The position numbers and the translations under genes are program-made. A model generated the notes under the pieces. It did no database searches, was not told where the DNA came from, and saw nothing but the letters and a program-made list of their open reading frames with translations. Below, one piece after another: positions 6,325 to 10,987 of a stretch of DNA of 10,987 nt; position 1 is the stretch's first letter; every line of letters begins with the position of its first letter. This DNA comes from JAVBQJ01 sp045532655 (GTDB lineage Bacteria; Verrucomicrobiota; Lentisphaeria; Victivallales; Victivallaceae): the NCBI GenBank assembly GCA_045532655.1, contig JAZSGI010000138.1, positions 1-10,987 of the forward strand, read 5' to 3'.

Positions 6325-8838
6325 ATGAAGAAAAGTTTGAGTTTGAATGGTGTCTGGCAACTGACATACGCTGAAGGTAATCATTTGAGTGTATTTGAGG
6401 AATTTTCTCAAGTTCAGCCTGCAGTCGGAAGACGTTTGCTGGATGTTCAGGTGCCTTCACCAATTCATCGAGAACTGGAGAAAAATTGCTTGCTGGATGA
6501 TCCCAATTACGGTATCAACAGTTTCAAGGCAAGATGGGTGGAAGAGCTTTTCTGGATCTATCGCCGCACATTCAATGTCCCGGCAGATGCCGTTTCCGGT
6601 ACCACACATTTGGTTTTCGACCGTTTGGAAATCATCGGTAAAATTTATCTTAACGGCGAAGAGGTCGGTACTGCGGAGAATGCTTTGTATCCTGCCCGGA
6701 TCGATGTTTCCGGCAAGGTGAAAGAGGGGGAAAACACCATTGTTGTCGTGCTCGAAAGCGGGGTATTTGCTTACTCTGATCACTATGGTAAATACAATCC
6801 GGCTGCACCGGATACCGCATGGATGACCAAACGCAACTGGCTGCGTAAAGCTCAACATCAGAGCGGTTGGGATTGGCATCCCCGTTTGCAGAACGTGGGT
6901 ATTCTCGGGGATGTGAGGTTGGAATATGCTCCTGGGGCACTTGCCGGACTTATTTCACTTGCCGCAGTTGTCTCTGCTGATATGACATCCGCCGAGATCA
7001 AAGTTGCAGCGGATGCTTTCCGGCGTGAAGGGCAGCCGGACAAAGCGACTCTCAAAGTCACTGTCATGGAAACCGGAGATTCGGTGGAAAAAGAGTTTAC
7101 CCTGCCTGTCGGCAAATCCACAAGCGAAGTTTCCCTTACTTTGAATAAACCCGAACTCTGGTGGCCCGCCGGTTGCGGAAAACAGAATCTTTACACGGCA
7201 GAAATTGAATTTGCCGGCGTGAAGGAAAACCGTACTTTCGGTGTACGAAAAATCACTGTTGATCAATCCAAACACCCTGAAGCAGGACGTTATTTTATTG
7301 TTAAAGTCAATGACCGCCCGGTTTTCTGCAAAGGTGGAAATCTTGTTCCGGCAGATATCTATTACAGCGAAGTTGATGGAAAACGCTTTGAAGAACTTGT
7401 TGATATTGCCGTAGAAGCCAATTTCAATCTGCTCCGTATCTGGGGCGGCGGCATTTATATGACCCGTGAATTCTGCAACGCCTGCGATAAGGCAGGTATT
7501 CTTATCTGGCACGACTTTGTTTTTGCCTGTGCAAAATATCCCGGCGAAGATCCTGCTTTTATTAAAAATGTTTGTGCTGAAGCCGAGTATACTGTACGCT
7601 ACCTTAATAATCACCCGTCCATGGCTGTATGGTGCGGAAATAATGAATTGGAACTTGCCAACGTCGGCTGGTATCCGGAGAGCCGCACAGGATGGAACGA
7701 CCATGCGATTTTCCATCACTATCTGAAAGAGATCGTCTGGAAAAATGCACCGCAGGTTTTCTACTGGGCCAGTTCTCCATCATCTCCTGACGGCATGCAT
7801 CCTGCAGAACCCACTTGCGGTGACCAGCATCCATGGGAGATCGCTCTCGGCACTCCCGGAGGAACGGATTTCTGGGGTTATCGCGAATATATCGACCGTT
7901 TCCCCAATGAAGGCGGCGTGCTTGGTGCCTCTACCATTCCGACCTTGAAACAGTTCCTGCCGGAGAATGAACGGTTTGTCCGTTCTTTTTCCTGGGATCA
8001 TCACGACAATCCTTTTGCAAAACGGGATAACGTGTTCGGGGAATTGGGGCATTGCTACACCACTGTTTCCTTGTGGACGGGCAAAGATGCTCTCAAGATG
8101 TCTCTGGAAGACTATGCTGTTATTTCCGGGCTGCTTCAGGCAGAGGGTCTTGAAGAGTATATCAACAACTACCGTCGCCGGATGTATTCATCTGCTGCGG
8201 CAATTTTCTGGATGTTCAACGATTCCTGGCCCGTGACTAACGGTTGGACCATTATTGACTACTATCTCCGGAAAAAACTCTCTTTCCATCCTGTGCGGCG
8301 CGCTTTTGCTGAAAAGGCAGTCGTGGCAACGTGTCAGGGAAATGAAGTCGTTATTTATGGTGTAAATGACGGTAATGATGTGTGGCATGGTGAACTTTAT
8401 TACGGTATTTTCAACTGCAGAGGCGGTCTGCCGAAAGCAGAAAAATGCAAGGTTTACCTCAATGCCAATGCCTCTACTGAACTTGTGCGTTTCTCCAGAG
8501 AAGAATGGGAAAAATGCGGCCTTGCCAAGTGCGGTATTTTTGCCATTTTGAATGATAACAGTGGTAATGAAATTGCCTGCCACCGTTTGTTCGTGGAACG
8601 TTTCGGCAATCTTGACATGGCTGAAAATCCCCGGATCAGCATGAGTTATGCAGATGGCAAACTTACGCTTGTTGCGGATGAGTTTGTCTGGAAATGCTGT
8701 CTTGATCTTGACGGAGAAAAGAAAATTTCAGATAATGCGTTCGATCTTTTCCCCGGAATTCCCAAGAGCATTCCGTGGGAAGGGGAGCTGCCGGTTATCT
8801 GCAGTATGGGAAACCGTTTTGCCAATTCAGGACAATAA
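6325..8838 (+). CDS. Beta-mannosidase, glycoside hydrolase family 2
   Basis: This enzyme should remove non-reducing terminal beta-D-mannose from manno-oligosaccharides (EC 3.2.1.25 type). With the ATG at 6325 it has 837 residues, normal for the family. The domains in order are an N-terminal sugar-binding jelly roll (about 1-200, with GWDWHPR at 181-187), an Ig-like GH2 domain (about 205-310, ending near WWPAG), a TIM barrel (about 315-650) and two C-terminal Ig-like domains (about 660-837). Conserved barrel motifs include LRIWGGGIY (370-378), WCGNNE with acid/base Glu441 (codon 7645-7647) and PNEGG with the likely nucleophile Glu529 (codon 7909-7911), followed by FNDSWP. There is no signal peptide, so it should act in the cytoplasm on imported oligosaccharides. 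It stands alone between a terminator upstream and a convergent gene downstream. A LacI-type site at its promoter suggests induction by a sugar. An exo-beta-mannosidase is the best call, but linkage and aglycone preference are not readable. Confidence 0.93.
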   Translation: MKKSLSLNGVWQLTYAEGNHLSVFEEFSQVQPAVGRRLLDVQVPSPIHRELEKNCLLDDPNYGINSFKARWVEELFWIYRRTFNVPADAVSGTTHLVFDRLEIIGKIYLNGEEVGTAENALYPARIDVSGKVKEGENTIVVVLESGVFAYSDHYGKYNPAAPDTAWMTKRNWLRKAQHQSGWDWHPRLQNVGILGDVRLEYAPGALAGLISLAAVVSADMTSAEIKVAADAFRREGQPDKATLKVTVMETGDSVEKEFTLPVGKSTSEVSLTLNKPELWWPAGCGKQNLYTAEIEFAGVKENRTFGVRKITVDQSKHPEAGRYFIVKVNDRPVFCKGGNLVPADIYYSEVDGKRFEELVDIAVEANFNLLRIWGGGIYMTREFCNACDKAGILIWHDFVFACAKYPGEDPAFIKNVCAEAEYTVRYLNNHPSMAVWCGNNELELANVGWYPESRTGWNDHAIFHHYLKEIVWKNAPQVFYWASSPSSPDGMHPAEPTCGDQHPWEIALGTPGGTDFWGYREYIDRFPNEGGVLGASTIPTLKQFLPENERFVRSFSWDHHDNPFAKRDNVFGELGHCYTTVSLWTGKDALKMSLEDYAVISGLLQAEGLEEYINNYRRRMYSSAAAIFWMFNDSWPVTNGWTIIDYYLRKKLSFHPVRRAFAEKAVVATCQGNEVVIYGVNDGNDVWHGELYYGIFNCRGGLPKAEKCKVYLNANASTELVRFSREEWEKCGLAKCGIFAILNDNSGNEIACHRLFVERFGNLDMAENPRISMSYADGKLTLVADEFVWKCCLDLDGEKKISDNAFDLFPGIPKSIPWEGELPVICSMGNRFANSGQ

Positions 8839-8892
8839 CCTCGATTGGTTATGTGCAACCGTTCTGACAGGACGGAGTGATTTCAGCAAATG

Positions 8893-8935
8893 AAGGTATT
8901 ATGAGAGTACTTTTGAGGCTCTCATAATACCTTTT
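8893..8935. terminator. Perfect 15-bp stem between convergent genes, probable bidirectional terminator
   Basis: AAGGTATTATGAGAG (8893-8907) pairs perfectly with CTCTCATAATACCTT (8919-8933) around an 11-base loop. On the + strand the stem runs into TTTT (8932-8935); on the - strand the flank is not T-rich. It lies 54 bases after the mannosidase stop and 45 bases before the end of the convergent glycosyltransferase gene. A terminator for the + strand is the simplest reading. The U-tract is short and the stem A+T-rich at its base, so its strength is uncertain. Confidence 0.65.
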
Positions 8936-8980
8936 ACATATTTCCGCTGCATGTTAGGTATGTACCGGAAGGGAATGAAT

Positions 8981-10303
8981 TCAACGGGTGAGCCATCTGG
9001 AGTTGCGGACAGTGACAACTGACCACAGAGGTATCCACGAGAGGACAGTCAGAAAGAGCAATGGGAATATTATTCCCCAAACAGCATCTGCCGGGCTTTT
9101 CCTGCGGGCATAAACCGAGACCGGAATCAGGGAATAAATAAAACAGAAAACAAAACCGATCCACATACTGGATACAATTCCCCATACTACTCCGGGATGG
9201 TGAATATTGGAAAGTATGCAATATGCCATTGTCACCGGGAAACTGGCGGCAATAATGCCATTGTAAATAAGAATAAATATTTGAAATTGTTTGCATATAA
9301 CCGGTAAATTTTTCGGGAAAAAGGTCAGCATATGCAAAAACATGAGCAGGTTTTCCCGCACATCTCCCCGCGCCCAACGCAACAGTGTATTGATAAAACC
9401 TTTGAATGTTGTCGGCATACAGGTGTGGGCAATTGCATCCCGCTGGTAGATAACTTTGTAGCCGTTGCGCAATATCATACTTGACAATGCCCTGTCCTCG
9501 CCGACAGTGGCTGCTGCTCCGAGAAATCTCTGGTTGAGCCATTTATCCAGGGTGTCAATACATGCTTTTTTGCGGTAGGCACTCAAGGCACCGGGAGTAC
9601 ACATGACAAACCCGATTATACTCTGGGAACTGCGTATCATTTCAAATCCGAACATCAGACTTACTGCCATGAGTTTGGGATATATCCCGTCGTCAGAATT
9701 TTTTATCATTATATTTCCTGCCACAGCCCCTGTTGCCGGATCACGGAATGGAGCAACGAGTTTGCGCAGGGCATCCGGAGAAACAGTCGAATCACTGTCA
9801 ACAGTGACAATGATGTCGTGGGAGGAAAGTTTTATCCCCTGATAAAGGGCGTTTTTTTTGCCTTTATTTGCCGGCAGATCAATGGTTTTTATTTTGCCGG
9901 GATATTTTTCTGTTGTTTTTGTTATCCACTCCCAGGTATCATCTGTTGAACCGTCATTTATGGCTGTTATCTCCATTTTATCAGCCGGATAATTGCATGC
10001 GAAGATGCTTTCAAGTGTATCAGCCACGCGTTTGCCCTCGTTGTATGCCGGAACGATTATGGAACATCCGGGCAGATCCTCTTCAGGCATTTCCTTTGCC
10101 GGGCGGTAAATAAAGGCACACAGGGCTACAAAGAGAAAATAACACAGCGTAAGTACACTTGCCGCCAGAAACACTATAAGTGAAAGAGGAAAATCTGTAA
10201 TTACATAATCATCCGGCAAGTGGTAGAAGGAATAAAGTCCGTATCCGCCGAGAGGGATAATAATCAACCACAATAATATTTCTGTTTTGAATATTTTTTT
10301 CAT
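8981..10303 (-). CDS. Membrane glycosyltransferase family 2 (hyaluronan/chitin/poly-GlcNAc synthase type)
   Basis: This processive-type transferase should use a nucleotide sugar to build a polysaccharide at the cytoplasmic membrane. The 440 residues comprise two N-terminal membrane helices (about 8-27 and 38-66), a cytosolic GT-A domain (about 78-320) and three or four C-terminal helices (about 338-362, 372-395 and 407-430). Catalytic motifs are VPAYNEG (84-90), NDGSTDD (116-122), the metal-binding DSD (169-171) and GED with the probable catalytic base (268-270). The QxxRW motif of processive synthases appears as TLLRW (306-310), so its Gln is Thr here. The ATG at 10301-10303 is the only sensible start before the first helix, although its ribosome site (CGGAA, very close to the ATG) is weak. 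No partner genes such as pgaD or export proteins are visible. The sugar and product are unknown; a non-processive membrane transferase is possible. Confidence 0.88.
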   Translation of the reverse strand: MKKIFKTEILLWLIIIPLGGYGLYSFYHLPDDYVITDFPLSLIVFLAASVLTLCYFLFVALCAFIYRPAKEMPEEDLPGCSIIVPAYNEGKRVADTLESIFACNYPADKMEITAINDGSTDDTWEWITKTTEKYPGKIKTIDLPANKGKKNALYQGIKLSSHDIIVTVDSDSTVSPDALRKLVAPFRDPATGAVAGNIMIKNSDDGIYPKLMAVSLMFGFEMIRSSQSIIGFVMCTPGALSAYRKKACIDTLDKWLNQRFLGAAATVGEDRALSSMILRNGYKVIYQRDAIAHTCMPTTFKGFINTLLRWARGDVRENLLMFLHMLTFFPKNLPVICKQFQIFILIYNGIIAASFPVTMAYCILSNIHHPGVVWGIVSSMWIGFVFCFIYSLIPVSVYARRKSPADAVWGIIFPLLFLTVLSWIPLWSVVTVRNSRWLTR

Positions 10304-10312
10304 GTTCCGTCA

Positions 10313-10348
10313 CTATTATAAAACAATAAAGCCAGTGAGTACACTGGC
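10313..10348 (-). terminator. Probable intrinsic terminator of thiI
   Basis: On the - strand GCCAGTG, loop TACT, CACTGGC (10348 down to 10331) forms a perfect 7-bp hairpin. It is followed by the T-rich run TTTATTGTTTTAT. It begins 74 bases after the thiI stop. The hairpin is compact and G+C-rich, as in Rho-independent terminators, but the T-run is interrupted. Confidence 0.6.
10315..10320 (-). promoter_or_regulatory. Possible -10 box (TATAAT) of the glycosyltransferase gene
   Basis: A perfect TATAAT occurs on the - strand 11 bases before the glycosyltransferase ATG, within the T-rich tail of the thiI terminator. No convincing -35 box is seen 16-18 bases upstream. If used, the transcript would begin only about five bases before the ATG, nearly leaderless, which would fit the poor ribosome site. 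The region is A+T-rich, so chance is a serious alternative. Confidence 0.3.
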
Positions 10349-10422
10349 AGCTGCGTGTATTTAAAATAGCACAAATTTGCCTGAAAACAAGCGGCAGCAG
10401 CAAATATTGCTGTATTTTCCGG

Positions 10423-10987
10423 TTATGTTCCCGGTCTGGTTATTTCCGCATTGCGTGCAATATCATCAACCAGTTGTTCCCAGTCGGGGATGCGTGCTTC
10501 TTCGGCAATCACTTTGGCAAGATCAGCTCTTGTTGTCGGCCGTTTCGGGGCAAAAACTGTACAGCTGTCCGGAACCTGAACACTGGAAAGTTCAAAAGAA
10601 CCGATTTTTTCGGCAATATGTATCGTTTCAAGTTTATCCATACCTACAGTCGGCCGGAGAATAAGCAGGGGGGAAGCCTGATTTATTACGGACATATTGC
10701 ACAATGTCTGACTTGCCACCTGGCCGAGAGCGTCACCGGTGACAAGGGCATTGGCTTTGAAGCGTTCTGCCACTTTGGCGGCAATACGCACCATCATGCG
10801 GCGGTAGAGTACAGTTCGCAATCTGGGGTCACAATTATCCCTGATAAGTTTCTGCATTTCTGCAAGATTACATGCAGCCAGCCGTGCCGGACGCTGAAAG
10901 GTGTTGAGCAGTGCGGCTATCCCGCTTACTTTTGCCAGTGTTTCCGGCGGTGTATACGGGTCGGAATGAAAAGTTACAAATTCAACC
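10423..10987 (-). CDS. thiI: tRNA 4-thiouridine synthase ThiI, C-terminal part (5' end beyond window)
   Basis: ThiI adenylates and thiolates uridine 8 of tRNAs and, in some bacteria, also passes sulfur to thiazole synthesis. The frame stays open to the window edge, giving 187 residues of the adenylation domain's C-terminal part; the Met codon at 10855-10857 is internal, not the start. Diagnostic blocks are the FHSDPYTPPE stretch near the edge, GDALGQVASQT (bases 10705-10737), LRPTVGMDKLE and the SCTVFAPKRP block (Cys codon 10561-10563), which I believe holds the cysteine used in sulfur transfer. The protein ends about 40 residues after that block, so it is the short, Bacillus-like form without the C-terminal rhodanese domain of E. 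coli ThiI. The N-terminal ferredoxin-like, THUMP and PP-loop (SGGxDS) parts must lie upstream. It probably ends at the hairpin near 10331-10348. Confidence 0.9.
   Translation of the reverse strand, partial: VEFVTFHSDPYTPPETLAKVSGIAALLNTFQRPARLAACNLAEMQKLIRDNCDPRLRTVLYRRMMVRIAAKVAERFKANALVTGDALGQVASQTLCNMSVINQASPLLILRPTVGMDKLETIHIAEKIGSFELSSVQVPDSCTVFAPKRPTTRADLAKVIAEEARIPDWEQLVDDIARNAEITRPGT

Noticed and set aside
8648..8893. Small + strand frame at the end of the mannosidase gene
   Set aside because: Most of it lies inside the mannosidase gene in another frame, with no ribosome site or recognisable motif.

Overview
The window looks like chromosomal DNA of a free-living or gut bacterium of moderate G+C content. 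My best guess at the lineage is the Lentisphaerota/Victivallales or another PVC-group bacterium. This rests on the style of the proteins, especially a membrane-anchored TPR-like protein of a type I associate with Verrucomicrobia and Lentisphaerae, encoded beside an ABC-2 exporter, and on the nearby GH2 mannosidase. It is an inference and not a sequence match. I see no insertion sequence, CRISPR array, tRNA, rRNA or phage gene.

Region 1 (1-6124, + strand) is the 3' part of one tightly packed operon. It encodes a P1B-type heavy-metal ATPase (its 5' end lies outside the window), an ABC-type ATPase with a long C-terminal tail, an ABC-2 type permease with an unusually large extracytoplasmic insert, and a membrane-anchored, helical-repeat protein. 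Two of the three junctions are 4-base ATGA overlaps and the third has a 24-base gap, so the four genes are probably translated together. The operon ends in a textbook intrinsic terminator (6148-6174). The ABC ATPase, permease and TPR-like protein look like one envelope export machine of unknown substrate. The co-transcribed metal pump suggests, but does not prove, a link to metal handling or to maturation of metal-containing envelope proteins.

Region 2 (6125-8838, + strand) is a single gene for a GH2-family beta-mannosidase with its own control region. This holds a sigma70-like promoter, an 11-bp inverted repeat lying over the -35 box, and a LacI/GalR-type operator-like palindrome placed over the expected transcription start. 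The enzyme has no signal peptide and probably hydrolyses imported manno-oligosaccharides in the cytoplasm.

Region 3 (8839-10987, mainly - strand) faces region 2 convergently. A perfect 15-bp stem lies between the two and probably terminates transcription from one or both sides. On the - strand comes first the C-terminal part of thiI (tRNA 4-thiouridine synthase; its 5' part is beyond the window), then a hairpin terminator, then a membrane-bound family 2 glycosyltransferase of the hyaluronan/chitin/poly-GlcNAc synthase type. These two genes are probably separate transcription units.

The most interesting part is the metal ATPase/ABC exporter/TPR operon. No member can be assigned a substrate from sequence alone, and the metal ATPase lacks the usual selectivity residues in its last two membrane helices.
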